In this document: piece by piece, positions 1-6,599 of the stretch
Position numbering within the stretch: the first letter of the stretch is position 1
Layout: the number at the start of each line of letters is the position of its first letter
Source of the DNA: Brevundimonas sp. UBA986
GTDB lineage: Bacteria > Pseudomonadota > Alphaproteobacteria > Caulobacterales > Caulobacteraceae
Length of the DNA stretch: 8,590 bases
NCBI GenBank assembly: GCA_002292165.1
Contig: DBBK01000067.1
Location: 1,826-10,415 of the forward strand
Reading direction: 5' to 3'
The notes under the pieces: model-generated
What the model was told of the DNA's origin: nothing
Database searches by the model: none
What the model saw: the letters and a program-made list of their open reading frames with translations, nothing else
Translations under genes and position numbers: made by a program

Positions 1-16
1 GAAACTCATATCGCGT

Positions 17-67
17 CATTCGCCGGAAAGCGCTGCCGTTCGCCGATCCAGAGCGACCGTTCGCCGA
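17..67. repeat. Three phased TTCGCCG direct repeats upstream of the first hydrolase
   Basis: The 108 bases before the first gene contain TTCGCCGGA at 19-27 and two copies of CCGTTCGCCGA at 36-46 and 57-67. The shared TTCGCCG core starts at 19, 39 and 60, so the copies are 20 and 21 bp apart, about two helical turns. Such phasing on one DNA face suits cooperative binding of a regulator. TTCGCCG is a common word in GC-rich coding DNA, and the stretch could be the end of an upstream gene, so an operator role is a weak inference. No convincing -35/-10 pair or Shine-Dalgarno is visible before the ATG at 109. Confidence 0.3.
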
Positions 68-108
68 AGCGCGCTCCACAGCCGGGAAAAACCCGCTTCA
101 ACACCGCC

Positions 109-1557
109 ATGACCCAGACAGCTCTCAACCGTCGCTCCCTCCTGACCGCCGCCGGCGCCGCCCTTCCGGTCCTGACCCTTCCGTGGGCCGTCCGGGCCCA
201 GACGGCGACCGCGCCCCAGCCCGGCCCGTTCCGCTTCGCCTCGGGCGGCGGCGAGGAGACCGACGCTGAACGCGGCTTCTTCGAGGTTCCGGAGGACCGG
301 AACCTCCCCGGCTCGCGCCGCATTCGCCTCGGCTATGTGCGCTTCCCCTCGACCTCGCCCAATCCGGGGCCGCCCATCGTCTATCTGGCCGGCGGCCCCG
401 GCGGCTCCGGCGTGCGCACCGCCATGGGCCCGCGCTTCCCGATCTTCATGGCCCTGCGGTCGGTCGCCGACGTCATCGCCTTCGATCAGCGCGGCGTCGG
501 CCTGTCGGCCCACATCCCCGACCGGCCCGCCTCCACCGGCCCCTGGCCCGTCATGACCCATGAGGGCATGACCCGCTGGTATCGCGACGAGATGCAGAAG
601 GCCTGGGTCGACTGGACCAGAGCCGGGGTGGCGATGACCGGCTACACCACCGAACAGAACGCCGACGACATCGACGACCTGCGCCGTCATCTCGGCGTGG
701 AGAAAATCAATCTGTGGGGCATCAGCTACGGCACCCACCTCGCCCTGTCTGTCCTGAAGCGTCACGGCGACCGCATCGGCCGCGTCGCCCTCGCCAGCCT
801 CGAAGGGAACGACCAGACCGTCAAACGTCCGGCCCATATCGACGCCTTCCTCGACCGCGTGGACCGGCTGATGGGCGAAGACCCCCTCGCCCGCGCCGCG
901 GTTCCGGACCTGAAGGCCCTGATGCGCCGGGTGCACGACCGCTACGAAGCGAACCCGGTCACGACGGGCGAGGGCGCGGATGCGGTGAAGCTCGGCGGCT
1001 TCGGCATCCAGCTCGCCGCCTCGGGGCTGGTCGCCAATCCCCAGACCCTGTCCATGCTGCCGGGCCTCTATCTGGCGCTCGACGCCGGCATGACCGAGGT
1101 CATGACGCCCTTGATGCCCTCGCCCCGCGACTATTTCAGCATCGCCGGCATGCCGGAGACGATGGATCTGGCTTCGGGCATCTCGCCTGGACGGCTGGCG
1201 ATGGTTGAGCGTGAGGCGAGGACTGCCGTGCTCGGCGACGCCTTCAACTTCCCGATGCCCCATCTGCTGGGTTCTATCCCGGGCCTCGATCTCGGCGAGG
1301 GCTTCCGGTCGTCGATGCGCATCGACACCCCGGCGCTTCTGGTCGCCGGCTCGCTCGACGGCCGCACCCCGCTGGAGGAGCAGGCCGAGGTCATCGCCCA
1401 GTTCCGGCGCAAGTCGCAGATCCGGGTCGAGAACGCCGGACACAACGTCTTCGAGGCCCATCCCGGTGTGCAGCCCCTGCTGGTCGACTTCTTCCGCGGC
1501 GAGGCCGTGCCCGACACGACCCTGACCCTGCCGCCCCCGACCTTCAAGGTCAGCTGA
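109..1557 (+). CDS. Exported alpha/beta hydrolase, peptidase S33 / TAP-like family
   Basis: This 482-residue protein is a probable periplasmic serine hydrolase related to proline iminopeptidases and tripeptidyl aminopeptidases. The N-terminus is a Tat-type signal: a twin arginine in NRRSLL (residues 7-12), a hydrophobic stretch to about 26, and a likely cleavage site after VRA (28-30). The mature part shows GGPGGSG (95-101), the oxyanion-hole loop typical of the S33 family, then DQRGVG (126-131). The nucleophile elbow GISYG gives Ser206. The C-terminal TAP-like part supplies Asp417 (in SLDGRTP) and His445 (in NAGH), so the triad is complete. Length suits the TAP-like group. The start is chosen because the signal peptide begins there, although no clear ribosome site precedes it. 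The gene ends 18 bp from the convergent LysR gene. The substrate cannot be read from sequence: peptide and ester cleavage are both possible. Confidence 0.88.
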   Translation: MTQTALNRRSLLTAAGAALPVLTLPWAVRAQTATAPQPGPFRFASGGGEETDAERGFFEVPEDRNLPGSRRIRLGYVRFPSTSPNPGPPIVYLAGGPGGSGVRTAMGPRFPIFMALRSVADVIAFDQRGVGLSAHIPDRPASTGPWPVMTHEGMTRWYRDEMQKAWVDWTRAGVAMTGYTTEQNADDIDDLRRHLGVEKINLWGISYGTHLALSVLKRHGDRIGRVALASLEGNDQTVKRPAHIDAFLDRVDRLMGEDPLARAAVPDLKALMRRVHDRYEANPVTTGEGADAVKLGGFGIQLAASGLVANPQTLSMLPGLYLALDAGMTEVMTPLMPSPRDYFSIAGMPETMDLASGISPGRLAMVEREARTAVLGDAFNFPMPHLLGSIPGLDLGEGFRSSMRIDTPALLVAGSLDGRTPLEEQAEVIAQFRRKSQIRVENAGHNVFEAHPGVQPLLVDFFRGEAVPDTTLTLPPPTFKVS

Positions 1558-1575
1558 CCAAGCGCGCAGAGATCT

Positions 1576-2475
1576 TCAGCCCCGCATCCGCTCGACCAGA
1601 TAGTCGACGAACACCCGCACCCGCGCCGGCATATTGGGGCCGCCGACGAAGACCGCCTGGAAGACCTCCGAGTCGCCCGGATTGAACGCCTCCAGCAGGG
1701 GCACGAGCCGCCCCTGCGGGATGTGGTCGTCGAGACAGAAGTTGCCGAGCCGCGCGATCCCCACCCCGGCCAGGGCCAGCTGGCACAGGGTCTCGCCGCT
1801 GTTGGCCTCCATAACCCCGTCGATCTTCATCGCATGGTCGATCCCGTTCTCGCGGAACGGCCAGACCGGCTCGGTGCGGCGGAAGTTGAAGTTCAGACAG
1901 TCGTGGTCCAGCAGGTCGCCCGGCGTCCTCGGCGTCCCGCGCCGGGCCAGATAGGCGGGGGAGGCGACGATGGTCCGCCCGTTTTCGCTCAGGCGGCGCG
2001 CGGTCAGGGTGCTGTCCGGCAGGACGCCCGAGCGTATCGCCACATCGGCCTGACCCGCCGCCACATCGATCATGGCGTCGGTCAGATGGACGTCGATGAC
2101 GATCTTCGGATAGCGCTCCGCGAACCCGGCCAGCAGGGGCACGATACAGTGCCGCCCGTGCGAGATGGCGCCGGTGACCCGCACCCGGCCCTGCGGCGCG
2201 CCCAGATCGACGATGACCCGGTCCGCCTCGTCCAGATCGGCGAGGATGCGCCGCGCCGCGCCGAGGTAGGTCTGGCCCTCGGGCGTCAGGGTCAGGGCCC
2301 GGGTCGAGCGCAGCATCAGCCGCGCCCCCAGCCTTGCCTCCAGCCGGTCGATGGTGCGGCTGACCCCCGACGGCGTCATGTCCGTCGCCCGGCCGGCGCC
2401 CGAGAAGCTGCCGGTGGTGGCCACGGCGACGAAGACCTCCAGCTCGCGCGCGCGGTCCGCCCCGGTGATCGCCAT
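1576..2475 (-). CDS. LysR-family transcriptional regulator
   Basis: This 299-residue protein has the usual LysR length and layout. The N-terminal winged HTH spans about residues 9-68, with the characteristic run from GSFSGAG (22-28) through TPSGVSR (34-40) to RLEARLGARL (44-53). The effector-binding periplasmic-binding-protein-like domain runs from about 93 to 296. The overall pattern resembles the large DsdA/AaeR-like LysR group common in proteobacteria. A strong GAGGGG ribosome site (plus coordinates 2481-2486) sits 5 nt before the ATG and supports the start. The gene is divergent from the hydrolase-cupin gene at 2582 with 106 bp between them. LysR proteins commonly control a divergent neighbour and repress themselves, so the operon 2582-4869 is the probable target. 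The effector is unknown. It is convergent with the gene ending at 1557. Confidence 0.93.
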   Translation of the reverse strand: MAITGADRARELEVFVAVATTGSFSGAGRATDMTPSGVSRTIDRLEARLGARLMLRSTRALTLTPEGQTYLGAARRILADLDEADRVIVDLGAPQGRVRVTGAISHGRHCIVPLLAGFAERYPKIVIDVHLTDAMIDVAAGQADVAIRSGVLPDSTLTARRLSENGRTIVASPAYLARRGTPRTPGDLLDHDCLNFNFRRTEPVWPFRENGIDHAMKIDGVMEANSGETLCQLALAGVGIARLGNFCLDDHIPQGRLVPLLEAFNPGDSEVFQAVFVGGPNMPARVRVFVDYLVERMRG

Positions 2476-2581
2476 CTTTGCCCCTCGATCAAGAATGCTT
2501 CGCCGAGCTCCCGACTAATCGCGTTCGCTGAGCTCTGTAAATCTCCGTCTCAGCCGATAGGGGCTCTCAGGAGATCGACCA
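2476..2581. promoter_or_regulatory. Divergent LysR/hydrolase intergenic region with direct repeat
   Basis: This 106-bp spacer between divergent genes must hold both promoters. It contains TTCGCCGAGCTC (2499-2510) and TTCGCTGAGCTC (2524-2535), a 12-bp direct repeat with one mismatch, 25 bp apart; each copy ends in the palindrome GAGCTC. These are candidate regulator sites, plausibly for the LysR protein, although they do not obviously follow the T-N11-A LysR box. The plus-strand side ends in AGGAGA (2569-2574), a good Shine-Dalgarno 7 nt before the ATG at 2582. I do not see a convincing -35/-10 pair on either strand. Confidence 0.45.
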
Positions 2582-4009
2582 ATGACCAACGCCAAAACCG
2601 CCTTCCGCCGCCTGGCCCTCGCCGGCGCCGCCCTGACCGTGATCGCGACCTCCATGGTCGCCGCCCCGGTCCTCGCCCAGACGGCCCCGCCGGCCGCCGC
2701 CTCCGCACAGTCACAGGCGGGCGCCCGCCCGGCCTTCGAATTCCCCGCCGGCTTCCAGACGCGCGAGATCGCCGCCAACGGCACGACCCTGCACGTCCGC
2801 ATCGGCGGCTCCGGCCCGGCCGTCGTCCTGCTGCACGGCTATGGCGAGACCGGCGACATGTGGGCCCCGCTCGCCGCCGACCTCGCCCGCGACCACACCG
2901 TCATCGTGCCCGACCTGCGCGGCATGGGCCTGTCGGCGACCGCCACCGGCGGCTTCGAAAAGGCCAATGAGGCCGAGGACATTCTCGGCGTCATGGCGGC
3001 CCTCAACGTCGAACGCGCCGATGTGGTCGCCCACGACATCGGCAATATGGTCGCCTGGGCCCTCAGCGCCCGCCATCCGGACAAGGTGACCCGGCTGGTG
3101 CTGATGGACGCCCCGGTCCCCGGCATCGGCCCGTGGGAGGACATCCTCAAGAACCCGCTCCTCTGGCATTTCCGCTTCGGCGGCCCGGACATGGAGCGTC
3201 TGGTGCAGGGGCGTGAGCGCATCTACCTCGACCGCTTCTGGAACGAGTTCTCGGCCAATCCCTCGCGCTTCACCGAGGCCTCGCGCGCCCACTTCGCGAC
3301 CCTCTATGCCGCTCCGGGCCGCATGCACGCCGGCTTCGGCCAGTTCGCCGCCTTCGATCAGGACGCCATCGACAACCGCGCCTGGCTGGCCGACCACGGC
3401 AAGCTGACCATGCCCGTCCTCGCCGTCGGCGGCGCCAGGAGCTTCGGCTCGACCATGGCGGTCGTGACTCAGGCGGGCGCGGTCGATGTGCAGGAACGCG
3501 TCATCCCCGACGCGGGCCACTGGCTGATGGAAGAGCAACCGGCTCTGACGGTCGCCGCCATCCGCGAGTTCCTCGACCAGACGCCCGTCGTGACTACTGG
3601 CCGTCATCTGGGCCAGACCGCGATGTCGCTCGGCCAGACCCAGGCCCTGCCGACCTCGGGCGCGGGCGCCGGAACCTCCGGACTGGCGGGCGTCCAGACC
3701 GTCCTCCTCTACGGCGATCCGTCGAAGCCCGGACCCTACGCCTTCGAGATCCACGTCCCGGCCAATACCCGGATCCAGTCGCACACCCACCGCGACGACC
3801 GCTTCGCCACCGTGATCTCGGGCTCGTGGTTCTTCGGCTACGGCCCTGAGGCCACGGACGCCACCGTCCGTCCTCTGACCACGGGCGGCTTCTACACCGA
3901 GCCCGCCGGCGCGCCGCACTTCGCCTTCACCCGCGACGAGCCCGCCGTCGTCCGCATCACCGGAAATGGCCCCAGCGACACCGTCTACGTCGCCGGCTCG
4001 GCCCACTGA
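2582..4009 (+). CDS. Exported epoxide-hydrolase-like alpha/beta hydrolase fused to a cupin domain
   Basis: This 475-residue protein joins two domains. Residues 1-32 form a signal peptide (RR at 9-10, hydrophobic core, likely cut after VLA), so it probably acts in the periplasm. Residues 50-332 are an alpha/beta hydrolase with the oxyanion motif HGYG (85-88), DLRGMG (111-116) and the elbow AHDIG (150-154). That elbow puts Asp152 as nucleophile, as in epoxide hydrolases and haloalkane/haloacetate dehalogenases. The general base is probably His313 (DAGHW); the acid is not obvious, as GGARSFG (283-289) replaces the usual Gly-x-x-Asp. After a Gly/Ala/Thr-rich linker (334-368), a cupin barrel (370-472) shows His401 and His403 in motif 1 and PAGAPH with His446 in motif 2, a likely metal site. 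The reading frame is unbroken and AGGAGA precedes the start. It heads an operon with 4033-4869. Single-domain versions of each part are known to me, so the fusion is the odd point. Substrate unknown. Confidence 0.88.
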   Translation: MTNAKTAFRRLALAGAALTVIATSMVAAPVLAQTAPPAAASAQSQAGARPAFEFPAGFQTREIAANGTTLHVRIGGSGPAVVLLHGYGETGDMWAPLAADLARDHTVIVPDLRGMGLSATATGGFEKANEAEDILGVMAALNVERADVVAHDIGNMVAWALSARHPDKVTRLVLMDAPVPGIGPWEDILKNPLLWHFRFGGPDMERLVQGRERIYLDRFWNEFSANPSRFTEASRAHFATLYAAPGRMHAGFGQFAAFDQDAIDNRAWLADHGKLTMPVLAVGGARSFGSTMAVVTQAGAVDVQERVIPDAGHWLMEEQPALTVAAIREFLDQTPVVTTGRHLGQTAMSLGQTQALPTSGAGAGTSGLAGVQTVLLYGDPSKPGPYAFEIHVPANTRIQSHTHRDDRFATVISGSWFFGYGPEATDATVRPLTTGGFYTEPAGAPHFAFTRDEPAVVRITGNGPSDTVYVAGSAH

Positions 4010-4032
4010 CCGCAGGAAGGGGAGAAACGACG

Positions 4033-4869
4033 ATGACCACCGACACCCTTCAGGCCGCCATCGACCGCGCCAACGCCTCCGGGCGGCAGCCGGTGGTCTT
4101 CATCCACGGACTCTGGCTTGCGCCAGAGTCCTGGACTCCCTGGGCTGAACGGTTCGAGGCCGCGGGCTACGCCGCCCTGACCCCCGGCTGGCCGGCGGAG
4201 GAGGGGGGTCTCGACGGCGCCGAGACCATCGGCCCCGAGACTATTGGCAAGGTCCGCGACCATTTCGCGGGCATCGCCCGGGGCCTGAGGCGCAAGCCGG
4301 TCCTGGTCGGCCATTCCTTCGGCAGCCTGATCGCCCAGATCCTGGCCGGTCAGGGTCTGGCGCGGGCGACGGTGGCGATCTCGCCCGCGCCGTTCCGGGG
4401 CGTCCTGCCCCTGCCGCTGTCGGCCCTGCGCTCGGCCTGGCCGGTGCTCGGCAATCCCGCCAACGCCGCTCGCCGTGTCCCCCTGACGAAGGCCCAGTTC
4501 CGCTACGCCTTCGGCAACGCGCTCGACCCCGCCGAAAGCGACCGCCTCTACGAAGCCTTCCACGCCCCGGCGCCCGGCAAGCCGATCTTCCAGGCCGCCG
4601 CCGCCAACCTCAATCCCTGGACCGAGGCCCGCGTCGACACCCGCGCCCCGGATCGCGGGCCCCTGCTGCTCATGAGCGGCCGGGTGGACCACACCGTCCC
4701 GCCTCCCGTCGTCCGCGCCGCCTGGACCCTCCAGCGTCGCAATGAGGCCGCCGTCACCGAGCTCTTCCAGCTCGACGGCCGCGGCCATTCCCTGACGGTG
4801 GACGGGGGTCTGGGCGAGGTCGCCGACATCGCCCTGGCCTTCATCGACCGGACGACGGCGGAGGGTTAG
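4033..4869 (+). CDS. Cytoplasmic alpha/beta hydrolase (Ser nucleophile)
   Basis: This 278-residue protein is a compact alpha/beta hydrolase without a signal peptide. The oxyanion loop is HGLW (25-28), the nucleophile elbow GHSFG gives Ser95, the acid is Asp219 in GRVDHTVPP, and the base is His252 in GRGHS, so the triad is complete and in canonical order. A short lid lies at about 118-195. It resembles the many small esterases/lactonases annotated only as alpha/beta hydrolase; no specific substrate can be named. The start is supported by the purine-rich GGGGAG (4019-4024), 8 nt before the ATG. It begins 23 bp after the hydrolase-cupin gene, so the two are almost certainly cotranscribed. One could hydrolyse a compound outside the cytoplasm and this one a product or the same compound inside, but this is inference. 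A 10-bp perfect hairpin lies in its early codons. Confidence 0.9.
   Translation: MTTDTLQAAIDRANASGRQPVVFIHGLWLAPESWTPWAERFEAAGYAALTPGWPAEEGGLDGAETIGPETIGKVRDHFAGIARGLRRKPVLVGHSFGSLIAQILAGQGLARATVAISPAPFRGVLPLPLSALRSAWPVLGNPANAARRVPLTKAQFRYAFGNALDPAESDRLYEAFHAPAPGKPIFQAAAANLNPWTEARVDTRAPDRGPLLLMSGRVDHTVPPPVVRAAWTLQRRNEAAVTELFQLDGRGHSLTVDGGLGEVADIALAFIDRTTAEG
4108..4131 (+). repeat. Perfect 10-bp inverted repeat with 4-nt loop inside a CDS
   Basis: GGACTCTGGC (4108-4117) and GCCAGAGTCC (4122-4131) are exact reverse complements with the loop TTGC. The sequence encodes the oxyanion-hole segment of the hydrolase, around residues 26-33, about 75 nt after the start codon. A GC-rich 10-bp stem this early in the mRNA could slow translation or be a protein-binding site. 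There is no U-run after it, so it is not a standard terminator. It may also be a by-product of coding constraint. Confidence 0.6.
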
Positions 4870-4880
4870 CTTAAAGGCTA

Positions 4881-4915
4881 GGGGGGAGACCTGCGGGGCT
4901 TATGCATCTCCCTCC
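4881..4915. terminator. Possible hairpin between convergent transcripts
   Basis: GGGGGGAGA (4881-4889) can pair with TCTCCCTCC (4907-4915), a 9-bp stem with one G-T wobble and a 17-nt loop. It starts 12 bp after the stop of the plus-strand hydrolase and lies 65 bp beyond the stop of the minus-strand PIN-like gene, so it could end either transcript. No strong U-run follows on either strand, so a rho-independent role is doubtful. The rest of 4870-4979 shows nothing recognisable. Confidence 0.3.
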
Positions 4916-4979
4916 GGCGACGTCGAGAAAGTGAATACGCACCGTCAGGGAGAAGATGGATGCGCAATGGATCGCTAGG

Positions 4980-5489
4980 TCATGCGCTCCGGCCAAGGGC
5001 TGCATCGACTTTGAACTGCCCGACTATCCTGCGAAGCCAAGCTTTGGTTTGCTTGGTGGGCAGAGGCGATCTCGTCTTGAAGCCGATCTGGTCCAGCAGT
5101 TCTTCAAGCGATATGAGCCGATCAGCGAACCCCTGCTCAACTCCAAAGCGTATGCTGGCGATGTCTGGGCCGCAGAGGATCCAACTATCCGTTCTGCTGA
5201 GAGCGTGAATCCAAAGATCGCGCTCCCCCTTGTCCAATCCGCCGAGCCCTTCATGCTCGATCTGCGCCGCAAGCACGGCGGATGACGTCAGGCCGTGCAC
5301 GGTTGCTTGTTCGCGAAAAAGTCTGGGGTCGATTATCTCGCGGTGCTGATCGCCTGTGGCTGCCTCGGAGGCGACTTCTTCGACGGTCTCAAGCTGGAAC
5401 CGGGCGACCAAGGCCTTCCACGCCCCCAGAGCGTAGCAGTCCGAGATTGCGCAGTTGTCTAGTAGGACTGAAGCTCGAGAGACCGCCAT
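4980..5489 (-). CDS. PIN-like nuclease-fold protein, putative toxin of a pair
   Basis: This 169-residue protein has the acidic pattern of a PIN-domain ribonuclease. Strand 1 carries VLLDNCAISD with Asp11; the middle has GLDKGERDLWIHAL (84-97) with Asp86 and Glu89, like the central PIN GE-x-A motif; and CGPDIASIR (106-114) gives Asp109, the place of the third metal-binding acid. Most VapC toxins are about 130-140 residues; the C-terminal extra (about 138-169) is basic, with KTR, KQTKAW and RRIVGQFK, and could bind RNA or the partner. The start lies 12 bp after the stop of the XRE-ImmA/IrrE gene, with GAGG overlapping that stop codon 10 nt upstream, so it is translated from the same message. 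Such a partner suggests an RNA-cleaving effector held in check by the upstream protein. I infer the family from motif order and do not recognise a named subfamily. Confidence 0.72.
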   Translation of the reverse strand: MAVSRASVLLDNCAISDCYALGAWKALVARFQLETVEEVASEAATGDQHREIIDPRLFREQATVHGLTSSAVLAAQIEHEGLGGLDKGERDLWIHALSRTDSWILCGPDIASIRFGVEQGFADRLISLEELLDQIGFKTRSPLPTKQTKAWLRRIVGQFKVDAALGRSA

Positions 5490-5501
5490 GATGTCACGAC
5501 C

Positions 5502-6593
5502 TCACACCGTTTCCGGCGTCAAAACGCCATGAGCAGCAAAAGCTGAGCGCAGTGCTTCTCGCGAGAGTTCAAGCAGCTTTGTCGTCCTTGAAACCGAAAT
5601 CCGTCCCTCTTCGATGCCCGCGGCCATGACAAACAGGAACGTGCGCGAGAACAGTGCTGGAGTGTCTTTTAGATACTCAGTGCCAGCGGAGACGACCTCC
5701 ACCATCGGGGCTGACTTGTTCAAAAGGCGTAGAGCTACCAGTCGCCAATGTAGGGCGCTGACGGAGACTTGGAAATGGTCGGCGACCTGTTGCATCCTCT
5801 TGGCGCGTTCAGCATCACCGACGCGGGTCCATTCGCCAAATCGTTCGAGGAGGCGCCGAGGCATGAGCAAGGCGGCCGCAAAATTGTTCGCAAGCTGCTC
5901 GACACGATTTTTGCTCGTTTCGCAGACATCTTCGATCCGCTTAGGCGGCATGGTTTCCCACGTGAGCAGATGGAAAAACTCGTGAGCGAGGTCGAAATTT
6001 CGCCGCCCCGGGGGTTCGCTGCGATTCACAAGAACAGCGTCCAGTTCGGGGAGGCGGCAGGCGGCACCAGATATGCCAGGATCCATGTCCACCATAAGCA
6101 CCAGGATGCCGAACTCATTTTCCATCACGTGCGGTAGGCGCGTTGCAGGAACTTCCCCCATGTCATAATCGATTACGAACCGTTCGCCTTCGGCGCAGGC
6201 GACTTCGTAGGTTGAGTTCTCCCATAGCCTCAAGCTACGGCGTTCTCGGGATCCCGGCCGTTCCTCGGCAGTGGTCAACGCGCGATAAGCGGCAAGCCAG
6301 CGACCAGCGCGATCTTGGTACGCGTTGAGTGCAGCGGCAGCGCATCTGGTTTGACGCCAGCAGAATTTACCTTCTCCGACCAAACGAAATGGATCGGAGA
6401 AATAGTCCGGGTCTAGACCGTATCGCTCGATTAGCTGAGCCAATTCAACTGGCTTGGCTTTTCTGTCACCCGTCTCAATAGCCGAAACAGTCTGGCGGTC
6501 ATTAAAGCCAAGCAGACCGGCGATCGCATCTTGGGTCAGGTCGCGCTCTTCGCGCAGCGCCTTTAGGCGCAATCCAATTAGGGGATTTGTCAT
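5502..6593 (-). CDS. XRE-HTH / ImmA-IrrE family metallopeptidase
   Basis: This 363-residue protein has an N-terminal XRE/Cro-type HTH (about 5-62, with LTQDAIAGLLGF and a recognition helix near RQTVSAIETG) followed by an ImmA/IrrE (COG2856, DUF955) zinc peptidase domain (about 130-290). The zinc site is HEFFH (204-208, with Glu205 catalytic), and Glu232 in EQLANNFAAALLMP is the likely third ligand. ImmA cleaves the ICEBs1 repressor and IrrE/PprI cleaves DdrO in Deinococcus, so the known role is DNA binding coupled to regulated proteolysis. A C-terminal tail (300-363) adds a possible small HTH (about 330-356). The ATG at 6593 has GAGGG 6 nt upstream. It is the first gene of an operon with the PIN-like gene, in lower-GC DNA, and has an inverted repeat over its promoter. 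Likely role: autorepressor and antitoxin or sensor for the downstream nuclease. The pairing is seen; the function is inferred. Confidence 0.9.
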   Translation of the reverse strand: MTNPLIGLRLKALREERDLTQDAIAGLLGFNDRQTVSAIETGDRKAKPVELAQLIERYGLDPDYFSDPFRLVGEGKFCWRQTRCAAAALNAYQDRAGRWLAAYRALTTAEERPGSRERRSLRLWENSTYEVACAEGERFVIDYDMGEVPATRLPHVMENEFGILVLMVDMDPGISGAACRLPELDAVLVNRSEPPGRRNFDLAHEFFHLLTWETMPPKRIEDVCETSKNRVEQLANNFAAALLMPRRLLERFGEWTRVGDAERAKRMQQVADHFQVSVSALHWRLVALRLLNKSAPMVEVVSAGTEYLKDTPALFSRTFLFVMAAGIEEGRISVSRTTKLLELSREALRSAFAAHGVLTPETV

Positions 6594-6599
6594 GTTGGG

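Noticed and set aside
16..1461. 481-codon minus-strand open frame opposite the first hydrolase
   Set aside because: It lies antisense to a gene with a complete catalytic triad and signal peptide, its product is of low-complexity Gly/Arg/His/Ala composition, and long antisense frames are expected at this GC content.
1723..2970. 415-codon plus-strand open frame over the LysR gene and the start of the fusion gene
   Set aside because: It overlaps two well-supported genes, has Arg/Pro-rich composition in its second half and no recognisable domain.
2711..4006. 431-codon minus-strand frame opposite the hydrolase-cupin gene
   Set aside because: Shadow of a real gene: Gly/Ala/Asp/Arg-rich product with no motif.
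3985..4788. 267-codon minus-strand frame opposite the third hydrolase
   Set aside because: Antisense shadow, no motif, and the plus-strand gene has a full Ser-Asp-His triad.
4956..5285. 109-codon plus-strand frame opposite the PIN-like gene
   Set aside because: It is antisense to the PIN motifs, lacks a recognisable domain, and AT-richer DNA here does not make it stand out in composition.
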